Source: Thioflexithrix psekupsensis (GTDB lineage: Bacteria; Pseudomonadota; Gammaproteobacteria; Beggiatoales; Beggiatoaceae). From it: a stretch of DNA of 64,000 bases. Location of the stretch: NCBI RefSeq assembly GCF_002149925.1, contig NZ_MSLT01000006.1, positions 434,001 through 498,000 of the forward strand, in the 5' to 3' direction. Of this stretch, positions 27,201-35,680 are shown piece by piece (the first letter of the stretch is position 1; each line of letters opens with the position of its first letter). The position numbers and the translations under genes were made by a program. The notes beneath the pieces are model-generated. The model was not told the DNA's origin, ran no database searches, and was given only the letters and a program-made list of their open reading frames with translations.

Positions 27201-29755
27201 CGCGAGGCGTGCCGATTGCGGGCATTGACGTGGAAATTTTGGTGACATCAAGCAATTTTGCCGAGTTATCTTTCCCTGGTCCTGCTGGAATCACCAATGC
27301 CATTGGCGAATACCGCACCATTGTGACTTCAAGTAAAGCAGGCACGTTTACGCTAAAACCGGTGGTGAAAAATGTTCCGCTGCCCGAAGCAAAAAGCCGC
27401 CCAATTACCATTGAATTTACCGCAGTCACGGGGCGCGAATTGCAGCAATTGGTGTTAAATGTGGTGGATAATCAACAAAATGCAGGCATTGCTAATTTTG
27501 CTAAATTATTAACCTTGGCGCGGGCAAGTGATGGTTCTCCGTTGGGAGACATTTCAGTGATATTGCGTGTGACTCCTGCGCCGAATGTGCCGAATGTGGC
27601 GGATTCTGTGATTTTTCAAGAAAAAACGGGTTTCCAAGGTAAAACCAGTGTTACTACGGGCGTTTTTGAAACCGGCGTGAGCAATCCCCAAGCGGGAACT
27701 TTCCAAGTTCAAGCCTTTGAAGCCTTAGACGGTGGCCGCACAGGAATCACCAGTAATGCCGTACTTGTCACTTTCACCACTCCCGCGGGCGGCGTGCCTG
27801 ATGTGGAGAGTTTGACCTTGTTGACGGATCGAACCCAAATTAATTCGGCCGATGGTTCAGATACGGGGGCTGTGATTACGGCTTTAGTGCGAGATGTGAA
27901 CAACAATCCGGTGGCAGGGGCTAATGTGAGTTTTTCTAGCAATTCTGGAGAAATTCGCACAATTCAAATCGCAGGCAGTACCGCATTAGCAGGCATCACG
28001 GATGCGTCTGGCCGCGCTCAAGCTCGCTTGACCAGCACCACCAATAAGGACAACCGTACTATTACAGTCACGGCAAAAGTTTCGCGTCCTAATGGCAGTG
28101 TGTTAGAGCAAACCATTCCTATTGATGTGGTGGGAACGGTGTTGTCAATTTCAGGCAGCAGTTCTGTGACCATTGGAGATCGTCCTGTCTTTACCATTAG
28201 TTTACGGGATTCTGCGAATGTCGGCATTGCCAACCAAACTTTACAAGTCACTGTCACACGCGATGACAATTCACAACCCAGTTTTGTGGGAACGATAGGA
28301 TCAGGATCGCAAAGCAGCACCGCAACCGTAACAACCAACGCATTGGGACGGGTTGATGTTGAAGTGATCGCTGGTGTGGCAGGGGTGGATAAGATTACGG
28401 TTACTCGTCCTAATGTCACCGCCATTACGCCCGCAAGCGCAATTTTGACGGTATCAGGCGACAATTTGACGGTAGTCCCCGCAACAGGAAGTGCAACGTG
28501 TCTCAGTATCGGTACGGATGCAGAAAGTGGATCGCCTTCATGTCAAATTCTTTTGAATACATCGCAGCGTTTCAATATTACATGGACATCCAGCGGACAA
28601 GCCGTCACTGGAGCGAACGGAGAAATTATCGAAATTTCTGCCACACGGGGTAATTTGAACCGAACCCGAATTGAGCCACCTTTCCTCATACCGGGTGAAT
28701 CTACTATCAGCTTTAGTATTCAGGCAAACAATACTGGAGCGGCTCGGATTGTGGTGCGTGGGATTCGTCCTGTGGGCATTAGTCCAACGGTGGAGTTCAA
28801 TGTGGAGTTTGTGGCGGTTAATGCCAATCACATTACAGCCCAAGCCAATCCTCCCGTAATCGGCACAAATCAAGGGGATAGCACAACTCAACAGTCTGAA
28901 ATTACTGCGGTTGTCCGAGATACCAACGGCAATTTGGTGAAAGGACGTGTCGTCAATTTTAACTTAAATGATATTACTGGCGGACGTTTAACCCGCAGTG
29001 CAGTGGAAACCAATAGTTTTGGTGAAGCCACAACGATTTACATTGCAGGCTCTACCAGTAGTGCATCGGGTGGCGTGGTGATTACGGCTTCTGTGGCAGG
29101 AAATAATCCCGACAATTCTCCATTGCCGAATCCTGCTGAGGTGAAACTTACCGTCGCACAACGCAGCGTATTCGTCAGTGTGGCATCGGGTAACGTGATT
29201 CAAAAAACCGACGGTGGCACGCGCTACGTTTTACCGCATACGGTTTTAGTCACCGATTCCAACGGGACACCTGTAGAAAATTCTGAAGTCACCTTGAGCA
29301 TTTGGGTAGAAAATTACATCCGTCCTGTTCACAATAGTGTGGGGGTTACTGTGGGCTACGCGCTTTGTAAGAATGAAGATCAAAATCGGAACGGGGTGTT
29401 AGACCCCGGCGAAGATGCTGACAGCAGTGGCCGTTTAGAGCCGGGTGGTGTGATTACGGTAGATAATTTGCGTTTGACTACAGATGCGGCTGGGTTTAAG
29501 GACTTCAATGTAATGTATGCCATTCAATATGCAACATGGTTGTACAATGTGGAACTGATGGCACGCACCTCCACTGCGGGCAGTGAAGCCACCGCGATTG
29601 TACCCGTCAGAACGCCTTGCTTGGCAAAAGAAGAAAAAACCTGTCCTGTCAATAATCCCTTTAGTGGGGTCGAACCGGACAAGTTTGGTGGAATTTGTGC
29701 GGCTTGTCGCCAAGAACCTGATGCAGATGGAAATATGGTGGTTGTCTGCGAATAA
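24284..29755 (+). CDS. Very large lipoprotein with tandem bacterial Ig-like (Big_1) domains
   Basis: An 1823-residue surface or periplasmic lipoprotein. The N-terminus has a hydrophobic signal and lipobox LLAGC (lipidated Cys24), followed by a Gly/Ser/Asp-rich spacer. Most of the rest is about a dozen repeats of roughly 100 residues of the invasin/intimin-type Ig fold, recognisable by recurring patterns such as LTVIARDSGQSPLAGVTLNV and TNxNGxFTAxVTSSTAGT. Near residue 1700, Asp/Asn-rich loops (EDQNRNGVLDPGEDADSSG) resemble calcium-binding sites; the C-terminus is Cys-rich (CLAKEEKTCPVNNP, CAACRQEPDADG). No beta-barrel or sortase signal is seen. It is probably an adhesin or surface stalk. The ATG at 24284 follows GAGGG; M3 is an alternative. 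A strong terminator follows. Confidence 0.85.
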   Translation: MHMWKALNIRWLLTTFLLLLLAGCGGGSDGNPSGLLSGSTNTDGGNVDGGGSDTDSVVTSITPILRGVSAVPVGRDRADYTLTAFELFDPDTTGSDGPFPPVIPGVSVNLSVTGDAYFAHNGLKSLDVRTDGTGQAFFSLVNKTHERVLLSYKAVGRYSGGITYPIYFGAQSKVSLSHSATPADGTSSVKLVATALESSGRPIVDIPVTVSTPDSFATVTVAEGVTDTQGKFITEISNTVPQLIQVRTTVGGVPFVNPISFTSTASTDDGNGGSAPIGSNLDRIDVLVVSNNVVPNARDQASIVVVARNEAGVPIRNLPIGVSSNSGTAILSVPNGETGQFFVLGNTGSTGNFTVNIRNTKAETVKLTAAFNRVTSEEETVISSDDIEIIFQNVEATAGVAVSEITLEAPIQNPNPAKANGRDTITLSGMAKLSDGKPAGGVSVSLISSGGSARFPANVTTNQAGIFFATFTDSVAESFTVRGVVGSVSSTPTTLTFAAVPETPAGEVPIVPSSLSLLVSPAQQEVGKSTTLTVIARDSGQSPLAGVTLNVSARGGTSNSAIFDFTGELVTGTNGTVTFTVSNAQQGSFDVTVTSKNGGLSATQQVTFVPPDAVQQTVPATLTLLSNIKQAVINEPIQLTAIALNADQSPLADVKLRVSVAGATGNSAVFDFADSNDLTTSANGTVTFAVTNPIAGLFDVVAVAIGGGPTATQTLSFTDPSVTVGTPIARLDVSVRNNNQPADGSSEILVEAVALTASGEPIPDANITLLTDSGNAGATLIDPAKGKTNPNGYFTAAVTSSTAGTVKLTVLADNLQTTPPVVELNFRSTTDPVVTTPVARLDVSVRNNNQPADGASEVIVEAVALTASGEPIPNANITLLTDSGNAGATLINPAKGKTNVNGYFTAVVTSSTAGTVKLTVLADNLQTNPPVVQLNFTTSSQVNPDSIELRAEPAQQVANGAAGIVLIATPRDARGVPIAGIDVEILVTSSNFAELSFPGPAGITNAIGEYRTIVTSSKAGTFTLKPVVKNVPLPEAKSRPITIEFTAVTGRELQQLVLNVVDNQQNAGIANFAKLLTLARASDGSPLGDISVILRVTPAPNVPNVADSVIFQEKTGFQGKTSVTTGVFETGVSNPQAGTFQVQAFEALDGGRTGITSNAVLVTFTTPAGGVPDVESLTLLTDRTQINSADGSDTGAVITALVRDVNNNPVAGANVSFSSNSGEIRTIQIAGSTALAGITDASGRAQARLTSTTNKDNRTITVTAKVSRPNGSVLEQTIPIDVVGTVLSISGSSSVTIGDRPVFTISLRDSANVGIANQTLQVTVTRDDNSQPSFVGTIGSGSQSSTATVTTNALGRVDVEVIAGVAGVDKITVTRPNVTAITPASAILTVSGDNLTVVPATGSATCLSIGTDAESGSPSCQILLNTSQRFNITWTSSGQAVTGANGEIIEISATRGNLNRTRIEPPFLIPGESTISFSIQANNTGAARIVVRGIRPVGISPTVEFNVEFVAVNANHITAQANPPVIGTNQGDSTTQQSEITAVVRDTNGNLVKGRVVNFNLNDITGGRLTRSAVETNSFGEATTIYIAGSTSSASGGVVITASVAGNNPDNSPLPNPAEVKLTVAQRSVFVSVASGNVIQKTDGGTRYVLPHTVLVTDSNGTPVENSEVTLSIWVENYIRPVHNSVGVTVGYALCKNEDQNRNGVLDPGEDADSSGRLEPGGVITVDNLRLTTDAAGFKDFNVMYAIQYATWLYNVELMARTSTAGSEATAIVPVRTPCLAKEEKTCPVNNPFSGVEPDKFGGICAACRQEPDADGNMVVVCE
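26461..27093 (+). repeat. Near-identical tandem duplication of one Ig-like module (330-bp period)
   Basis: Two adjacent modules start at 26461 and 26791 and share long identical stretches (ARLDVSVRNNNQPADG, VEAVALTASGEPIP, NANITLLTDSGNAGATLI and others). They differ from each other far less than from the neighbouring Ig modules, so this is a recent in-frame duplication of 110 residues. Confidence 0.9.
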
Positions 29756-29782
29756 TCCCTAATTTTCCTTAATTCCTAACCC

Positions 29783-29822
29783 AAAAAACCGCCCTGATTC
29801 CATCAAATCAGGGCGGTTTTTT
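29783..29822. terminator. Strong bidirectional intrinsic terminator
   Basis: A perfect 17-bp stem with a 6-nt loop: AAAACCGCCCTGATT (29785-29799) pairs with 29806-29820, and both sides extend into A and T runs. It sits between the convergent lipoprotein and oxyR genes and can terminate both. Confidence 0.95.
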
Positions 29823-29830
29823 TTCACCAT

Positions 29831-30727
29831 TCAAACCAAATAACTTTTCCCAATCACCTCTCCCAACAAGCCAAACGCCTCAGCGCGTGCGCTGCCTTGT
29901 CGCCATGCCAACGCAATCTCACGTTGTCCTTCTTCTTGCAAGGCATAAGTGCGAATTTGCGTCCCCGCCAATAACGGCGAACCTTCAGCCATTTCTGGTA
30001 AAAAAGTAATTCCCAAATCCGCATCCACCATGTGAATTAAGGTTAATAAACTACTCACACCAAAACGATTAATTTTATCTAAATTACGAATTTGACACGC
30101 CAATAACGCATGATCCCGCAAACAATGCCCGTCTTCTAATAATAAAATACTTTCTGCATTCACCTGCTCTAAATGATAATATACAGGATTAATATGCGTG
30201 GTATTGTGATGACAGGCCAAACGAAAACCATCGTTAAATAACACCCGCGTCTCCACATAACGCAATTCATAAGGCAACGCCAATAAAATCACATCTAATT
30301 CCCCTTCCATTAATCGCTCATGAAGACGTTGCGTTAAATCCTCACGTAAATAAATATCTAATTTCGGAAAATGAGCGCGAATTTTCGGCAAAATGCGCGG
30401 CAATAAAAACGGCGCAATCGTAGGAATAATGCCCAATTCCAAACGCCCAGATAATGGCTCACTGTAACTGTTGGCATAATGTTGTAAATTATCCAAATCA
30501 CGTAAAACCACTCTGGCTTGCGTGGCCACGGCTTTTCCCACATGCGTAATCGTCACATGTCGCTGGGTTCTGTCAACCAATTGAATCCCTAAAATACCTT
30601 CTAACTCCTTAATCGCCATACTAAATGCCGATTGCGACACATAACACGCTTCCGCGGCTTTACCAAAATGTTGATACTGTTCTAAAGCGACAAAATATCT
30701 TAACTGCTTCAAACTGGGCGTTGCCAT
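29831..30727 (-). CDS. oxyR: Hydrogen-peroxide-sensing LysR-type regulator OxyR
   Basis: A 298-residue transcription factor. The start is the ATG at 30727, which has GGAGGAG directly upstream; an upstream in-frame start would add nine residues without such a site. An N-terminal winged HTH (SLKQLRYFVALEQYQHFGKAAEACYVSQSAFS) is followed by a LysR substrate-binding-like domain. The redox pair is visible as C202 and C211 in EDGHCLRDHALLAC, with the same nine-residue spacing as E. coli C199/C208, which supports OxyR rather than a general LysR. It is divergent from the Prx-Grx fusion, a classical OxyR target. Confidence 0.93.
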   Translation of the reverse strand: MATPSLKQLRYFVALEQYQHFGKAAEACYVSQSAFSMAIKELEGILGIQLVDRTQRHVTITHVGKAVATQARVVLRDLDNLQHYANSYSEPLSGRLELGIIPTIAPFLLPRILPKIRAHFPKLDIYLREDLTQRLHERLMEGELDVILLALPYELRYVETRVLFNDGFRLACHHNTTHINPVYYHLEQVNAESILLLEDGHCLRDHALLACQIRNLDKINRFGVSSLLTLIHMVDADLGITFLPEMAEGSPLLAGTQIRTYALQEEGQREIALAWRQGSARAEAFGLLGEVIGKSYLV

Positions 30728-30757
30728 CGCTCCTCCATCAGAAAAATTGAACACTGC

Positions 30758-30798
30758 GATAAGAATATACCATTTTATTTATCGAATAATCTTATCTA
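30758..30798. promoter_or_regulatory. Candidate OxyR-binding region between oxyR and the Prx-Grx gene
   Basis: The 173-bp divergent intergenic region has an AT-rich segment bounded by GATAAG (30758-30763) and CTTATC (30791-30796), with ATAG-like elements on the minus strand. It is only a loose match to the spaced ATAG/CTAT OxyR pattern. Position and gene context support an OxyR site; the sequence match is weak. Confidence 0.4.
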
Positions 30799-30900
30799 TA
30801 CTGTTTTTCAACATCCAACTTATCCCAATTTATTGATGGTGACAGTTGAAATGTTCAGATTTTCTGATAATCCCTAAAAATCCCAACTCGGAGAAAAACC

Positions 30901-31647
30901 ATGTTGCAGTCCAAAGAAGGCCAAAAAGTTCCCTCAGTCGTGTTTCATGTTCGTCAAAACAGCCAATGGGTTGACATCAGTACGGACGACATTTTTAGCG
31001 GTAAAACCGTAATTGTATTTTCATTACCGGGCGCATTTACACCCACGTGTTCCTCTTCGCACGTGCCACGTTTTAACCAATTGGCGCGCACTTTTAAAGC
31101 GCATGGCGTGGATGAAATTGTCTGTATTTCTGTTAATGACACCTTTGTTATGAATGAGTGGAAAGTTGACCAAGCTGCGGAAAACATTCGTTTTATTCCC
31201 GATGGCAACGGCGAATTCACCGAAGGCATGGGCATGTTGGTGGATAAAAATCACTTGGGATTTGGCAAACGCTCTTGGCGTTACTCCATGTTGGTCAAAA
31301 ATGGCGTAATCGAGAAAATGTTTATTGAACCCGAAGTAGAAGGCGACCCGTTTGAAGTCTCCGATGCCGATACGATGTTAGAATACATTGCACCGGGCGT
31401 AGAAAAACCCTTAGATGTCAGCATCATGACCCGTAAAGGCTGTCCTTTCTGTGCCAGAGCCAAAGCGATGTTAGAAGATGAAGGCATCGAATACGAAGAA
31501 TTAGAACTGAACCGAGATTACACCGACCGCAGCCTCCGCGCCATTGCCCGCGCTGGCACTGTGCCACAAGTATTTATTAATGGCCAACGCATCGGTGGTT
31601 CTACAGATTTAGAAGCGTGGTTAAATGCCCGCGATGCCGCTAAGTAG
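30901..31647 (+). CDS. Hybrid peroxiredoxin-glutaredoxin (Prx5/PGdx type)
   Basis: A 248-residue cytosolic thiol peroxidase fused to its own reductant. The N-terminal peroxiredoxin-5-like domain (1-160) has the peroxidatic Cys50 in [12 protein letters not shown]. The C-terminal glutaredoxin domain (about 170-245) has the CPFC redox motif ([11 protein letters not shown]) and the [15 protein letters not shown] glutathione-binding segment. It reduces H2O2 and alkyl peroxides with glutathione. A GGAG box precedes the ATG. It is divergent from oxyR and upstream of glutathione reductase, so the three genes make a glutathione-based peroxide circuit. Confidence 0.95.
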   Translation: MLQSKEGQKVPSVVFHVRQNSQWVDISTDDIFSGKTVIVFSLPGAFTPTCSSSHVPRFNQLARTFKAHGVDEIVCISVNDTFVMNEWKVDQAAENIRFIPDGNGEFTEGMGMLVDKNHLGFGKRSWRYSMLVKNGVIEKMFIEPEVEGDPFEVSDADTMLEYIAPGVEKPLDVSIMTRKGCPFCARAKAMLEDEGIEYEELELNRDYTDRSLRAIARAGTVPQVFINGQRIGGSTDLEAWLNARDAAK

Positions 31648-31660
31648 TCGGTTATTGTAA

Positions 31661-31845
31661 GTACCTAAACGAAAGTAATCTGGAATATCGGCATTTCTAC
31701 CGCCCCCTACCCCCTCCTGCTAGGAGGGGGCAAGAGATCAGGTTATCTTGTTATATTTTAACAATAAAAACAATCCGTTATTCCCCCCTCCTAGCAGGAG
31801 GGGGGTAGGGGGGCGGTAGAAGAGTGAAAATTCTGAACAGTTTTA
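31661..31845. repeat. Palindromic intergenic repeat element, copy 1
   Basis: Long inverted arms (31697-31730 and 31783-31819) of C- and G-rich sequence, each containing the small palindrome CCTCCTGCTAGGAGG, flank an AT-rich core of about 52 bp. The left flank gtacctaaac and the right flank gtgaaaattctgaac also occur around a second copy at 44745-44935. It lies between the Prx-Grx gene and gor, ending just before the gor ribosome-binding site. No ORF is present, so it is a non-autonomous or MITE/REP-like element. Confidence 0.85.
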
Positions 31846-31860
31846 GCGGAGGGTTAAAAA

Positions 31861-33240
31861 ATGAATACAAAATTTGACGTGATCATTCTCGGTGGCGGCA
31901 GTGGCGGTTTAGCAGTGGCCGAGCGAGCAGTCAGTTACGGACAAAGTGTTGCGGTGATTGACGGATCGGCTTTAGGTGGAACGTGTGTCAATCGCGGATG
32001 TGTCCCCAAAAAAGTCATGTGGTACGCAGCGAATTTGGCACATGCCGCACATGATGCCTCAGAATACGGTATTAAAACGCACATTTCAGGCATGGATTGG
32101 TCGCGTTTGGTGGCAGGAAGACAACAATATGTCACTGATATTAATCACTATTGGGCGAATTATGTCAAAGAATTAGGCATTACCCACATTCAAGGTTACG
32201 CCACATTAAAAAGTCACACCGAAGTGGCTGTAGGCGACCAAATCTACCACGCCAAACATATTGTATTAGCCACAGGCAGCCGTCCGATTGTCCCTCCCGT
32301 ACCGGGCGCAGAGTTGGGAATTACATCTGATGGATTTTTTGAATTAAACCATTGTCCTAAAAAAGTCGCCATGATCGGTGCGGGCTACATTGGCATTGAA
32401 TTAACGGGCATTTTGCAAGCCTTCGGCGCACAAGTCACCGTGATCGGTTTGGAGGCGCGACCATTGGAATTATTCGATGAAGGGTTAAGCACAGTTTTAG
32501 CAGAAACCCTGACACAACAAGGGGTTGAATTGCGTTTAGGCTTTATGGTGACGGCATTATCTCAGCAAGATTCTGGGATTCGAGTGAGCAGTAAAGATGG
32601 GCAGCACTTAGACGGTTTTGATGCAGTGATTTGGGCAGTGGGTCGCCGTCCGAATACGGATAATTTAGGATTGGCTGAGATTGGTATCACGCCTTTGCGC
32701 TCAGGAGTCATTGAAACAGACCTGTATCAAAATACAGTTGTGCCGAATATTTACGCCGTAGGTGATATTGCAGGGCGCAGTCCATTAACACCGGTGGCGG
32801 TTGCTGCGGGTCGCCGTTTAGCGGATCGTTTATTCGGTGGACAAGCGAATGCTAAAATTGACTACGATTTAATTCCCACAGTGGTATTCGCGCATCCCCC
32901 GATTGGCTGTATTGGTTTAAACGAAACCCAAGCCAAAGCCTTAGATACGGTGGTGACTGTGTATGAAACGGCATTTACGCCCATGCGTTATGCCTTGAAT
33001 AAAAAGGGCAATCGCACATGGATGAAGTTAATTTGTGCGGGAGAGACGGAAAAAGTCGTGGGTTTGCACGTGATGGGAGAAGGGGCTGATGAAATGTTGC
33101 AAGGCTTTGCGGTGGCTATCAAAATGGGTGCGACAAAAGCCGATTTTGACCGCACCATTCCTATTCACCCCAGCAGTGCCGAAGAATTTGTCACCTTAAA
33201 ACGTCCTGATCGGGTTTATTATCCAAAAATTAATCGTTAA
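31861..33240 (+). CDS. gor: Glutathione-disulfide reductase
   Basis: A 459-residue FAD/NADPH flavoprotein that regenerates reduced glutathione. FAD-binding GGGSGGLA at the N-terminus, redox disulfide C42/C47 in [18 protein letters not shown]-binding [14 protein letters not shown]-contact YAVGDIAG and the C-terminal active-site His-Glu region HPSSAEEF are all present. GGAGG lies upstream of the ATG. It provides GSH for the Prx-Grx fusion 213 bp upstream on the same strand, and the palindromic element sits between them. Trypanothione reductase and related enzymes share the fold, but the bacterial context favours Gor. Confidence 0.93.
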   Translation: MNTKFDVIILGGGSGGLAVAERAVSYGQSVAVIDGSALGGTCVNRGCVPKKVMWYAANLAHAAHDASEYGIKTHISGMDWSRLVAGRQQYVTDINHYWANYVKELGITHIQGYATLKSHTEVAVGDQIYHAKHIVLATGSRPIVPPVPGAELGITSDGFFELNHCPKKVAMIGAGYIGIELTGILQAFGAQVTVIGLEARPLELFDEGLSTVLAETLTQQGVELRLGFMVTALSQQDSGIRVSSKDGQHLDGFDAVIWAVGRRPNTDNLGLAEIGITPLRSGVIETDLYQNTVVPNIYAVGDIAGRSPLTPVAVAAGRRLADRLFGGQANAKIDYDLIPTVVFAHPPIGCIGLNETQAKALDTVVTVYETAFTPMRYALNKKGNRTWMKLICAGETEKVVGLHVMGEGADEMLQGFAVAIKMGATKADFDRTIPIHPSSAEEFVTLKRPDRVYYPKINR

Positions 33241-33297
33241 ACCCACATCGATCCCATTTCTAGCCCCGTAAAACACCACAGATTAATCGACTACACT

Positions 33298-33331
33298 AAA
33301 TGCCGTAACACTTTCGAGTGCTGCGGCATTT
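33298..33331. terminator. Hairpin terminator between gor and the ArsR gene
   Basis: Outer stem AAATGCCG/CGGCATTT and inner stem CACT/AGTG closed by a TTCG tetraloop. It is placed between two convergent genes and ends in T's on the plus strand and in the mirrored A/T arms on the minus strand. Confidence 0.75.
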
Positions 33332-33343
33332 GACTGAATGGAA

Positions 33344-33688
33344 TTATTCGCTGTCTGTTGAGGTTTGAGAATTTTCTGACGTATCCAGTAGCGTAAAAAC
33401 CGCTTCGGTCAAATAATACTTCTTTACGGTAGAATAGAAAATATGTTTTCCTTGCCGTCTGCGTTTGACCAAGCCCGCTTCGTACAACAATTTTAATCGT
33501 TGCGAAATCGTCGGCAAATCATCCGAAGTAATGCTGGATAAATCAGTCACACATAATTCTTTCTCCGCTAACATGGCTAAAATAGATAAGCGTTGTGGAT
33601 CAGCCACGGCGTGCAGTAAACTGGCAACACGTGCTAATTTTTCCTTATCATAAGGAATGGATACAGATACATTGGGCGCGTAAGTCAT
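33344..33688 (-). CDS. ArsR-family winged-helix regulator
   Basis: A 114-residue dimeric HTH repressor-type protein. The start is the ATG at 33688 (AAGGAGA 8 bp upstream); the longer frame adds 24 residues without a site. The HTH is visible as ADPQRLSILAMLAEKELCVTDLSSI and LPTISQRLKLLYEAGLVKRRRQGKHIFYS. The CVC metal site of ArsR/SmtB alpha-3 is not intact (ELCVTDL has one Cys), so arsenic or metal sensing is doubtful; it may respond to redox or another ligand. It lies 125 bp downstream of the PD-(D/E)XK array on the same strand; the target is unknown. Confidence 0.85.
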   Translation of the reverse strand: MTYAPNVSVSIPYDKEKLARVASLLHAVADPQRLSILAMLAEKELCVTDLSSITSDDLPTISQRLKLLYEAGLVKRRRQGKHIFYSTVKKYYLTEAVFTLLDTSENSQTSTDSE

Positions 33689-33813
33689 ACAAATTCTCCT
33701 TGTAGCAGGATGGATAGAAGAGGTTGACTTTGTTTTCACACGCTTTGTACCAATTGTCATAAAGTGAATAAAATCAGGTTATTATCTTTTTCAGTAAAGC
33801 TGATTACTGTCAT

Positions 33814-35643
33814 TTAGGCAACACTTATGTCATTTTTTAAGCATTTATTCTTAATACAAACCTCACTTTCTCTCCGCCACACCACCCGTTCAAACCCAAT
33901 CGCCACCACCGCCGTGGTTTGCAAGCGCAATATGTCTTCTCCATAACGCTCAAATAAAATGGGTTGATAAGTGGCTAATTGCGCAAATGCCGCAGTCAAT
34001 GCCGCTTGCACTTGCGGTAATTCTTGCAATTCATTGTCCGATAAACTTTGAACTTCTTTACCGTTTAAATTAACGTCACTTAATTTGACAAATTTAAACT
34101 CCATTAAATGATCCAGCATCTCATATTGACGCATATCTGGCCGCGCAATTAAAGTAAAATCGGCATATTGTCGTTTTAATTCAGGTTCTGAATCCACAAT
34201 ATATAAACGATCATCAAACAATAACATCATAAATGCGGTTTTAATCGCAAATTCATTGACCCAACGATAATCCCGATTACTAAAAACATTTAACCGCGCT
34301 TGAATAAATTCACATAAGGGTTGTAAATCGCCTGTAATAAAGAATTGTTCTTTGGCTTGACGAAAATCACTTAATTGTACATCGGGCAATAATAATTTGC
34401 GCAATTTCTCCACATATAAACTGCGAATCACCAAATTAGGCACGCGCAATTGCAACTTACCCAATGCCACGACTTTATCCTGCGTTAGCACACCGAGATA
34501 ATAAAGCAGTGAGGCTAATTCTTCTTCTTCCTGCTCATGTTTAATTAAATCCTCAACCCCAAAACGATCATGCAATTGCGGCACAATCACCTGTTGACTG
34601 TCATCACAAATTCGCTGGATTAATGCAGAGCCATTCGGCAATTGTGCAATATAATTAATACGGTCTCGATCCATGCCTAAATTATGGTCTAATAAATTAT
34701 CAGGATAACGGCAATATTGTGCCAAATTTTTCAGAAAATAAAGGGCTAAAGTAGGGTTATAAACGGAGGTGAAATCATGCTGATTAAAACAATAACCATT
34801 ATAAAATTGCCGCATGGTTTTCATGGCCACATTCGTATCTAACACATCTCCTCGCTGCTGACATTCATTAGCCACTTGATATAAGGCGTGTTGAATTTCA
34901 GTTTCAGTAAAACCACACAAATCATTAAATTCTGGATTGCGATAAATATTAGTAGCGACATTATAACCGCTACTAATATCAGCCATAATCACAGGCGAAA
35001 CCCCTGTAATAAAAACCCGATCTAATCCATTACCGGCCGCCGCGGCTTTTACATTTTTAAATAATGATTTTAAAAGACCTTCGCCATACACTAAATCCGC
35101 ATAACGATCATTATTGCGGATTTTTGAACTCATGACTTCATTGGCAAAATTGTCATATTCGTCGATAAAGAGATAAAGCTTGTGATTTGATGCTTTGACG
35201 GCATTGATGAGTGACCAAAAACTTGCAGCGGCATCATCATAGATTTTGATGGGCTGTTTCAATTGGGCTTGATAGGTGGTCGCAAAATCTTCCATCGCCA
35301 CGTTTAAATAGCGATATAAAACGTCTTTTAATTCGTTGGTTGACCCCATTGGCAATACCGATGAAAAATCCCACGTCATTACCAAATATTGATTATGTTT
35401 CTCAGTGGGATTTTTGCCGATGGCTAAATGCCCAAATAACGTATCAAATTCACTCGCCATTGCCAGATCGTAATAATTCGATAACATATTCAGCAATAAA
35501 CTTTTACCAAATCGACGCGGACGCAAAAATAATAATTGCTTGCCCGCTTCTTCTAATAACGGAATTCGATCCGTGCGATCCACATAAAAATAGCCTTCTT
35601 TAATCAGTGCGTTAAAATCGCTTATGCCGTAGGGAAATTTCAT
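33814..35643 (-). CDS. AAA-like ATPase/PD-(D/E)XK nuclease protein, array copy A
   Basis: A 609-residue protein of the AAA-ATPase-like plus PD-(D/E)XK (PDDEXK_9, formerly DUF1703) type. Walker A is RPRRFGKSLLLNML and Walker B is LYLFIDEYDNF, both in the first third. The nuclease-like core near the C-terminus has ADFTLIARP and the MEFKFVKL (E-x-K) motif. It is the last gene of a four-gene tandem array. Its N-terminal type matches copy D and its central type matches copy B. The C-terminus runs past the VVWR of the other copies into a unique tail of about 18 residues, because the repeat ends there. A GGAG box lies in the preceding 37-bp spacer. The biological role of the family is not established; nuclease or conflict functions have been proposed. 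Confidence 0.85.
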   Translation of the reverse strand: MKFPYGISDFNALIKEGYFYVDRTDRIPLLEEAGKQLLFLRPRRFGKSLLLNMLSNYYDLAMASEFDTLFGHLAIGKNPTEKHNQYLVMTWDFSSVLPMGSTNELKDVLYRYLNVAMEDFATTYQAQLKQPIKIYDDAAASFWSLINAVKASNHKLYLFIDEYDNFANEVMSSKIRNNDRYADLVYGEGLLKSLFKNVKAAAAGNGLDRVFITGVSPVIMADISSGYNVATNIYRNPEFNDLCGFTETEIQHALYQVANECQQRGDVLDTNVAMKTMRQFYNGYCFNQHDFTSVYNPTLALYFLKNLAQYCRYPDNLLDHNLGMDRDRINYIAQLPNGSALIQRICDDSQQVIVPQLHDRFGVEDLIKHEQEEEELASLLYYLGVLTQDKVVALGKLQLRVPNLVIRSLYVEKLRKLLLPDVQLSDFRQAKEQFFITGDLQPLCEFIQARLNVFSNRDYRWVNEFAIKTAFMMLLFDDRLYIVDSEPELKRQYADFTLIARPDMRQYEMLDHLMEFKFVKLSDVNLNGKEVQSLSDNELQELPQVQAALTAAFAQLATYQPILFERYGEDILRLQTTAVVAIGFERVVWRRESEVCIKNKCLKNDISVA

Positions 35644-35680
35644 TTTTTAATCTCCAAGTTAAAAAATAATTTACCAATAT

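Noticed and set aside
26989-27429. Long antisense frames inside the Ig-repeat lipoprotein gene (several, up to about 148 codons)
   Set aside because: They mirror the repetitive codon pattern of the sense gene and have no start signals or domains.
31697-31819. Interpretation of the long inverted repeat as a simple terminator of the Prx-Grx gene
   Set aside because: Its flanks and arms recur at 44745-44938 with an inverted core, so it is a dispersed element; it may still end transcription.
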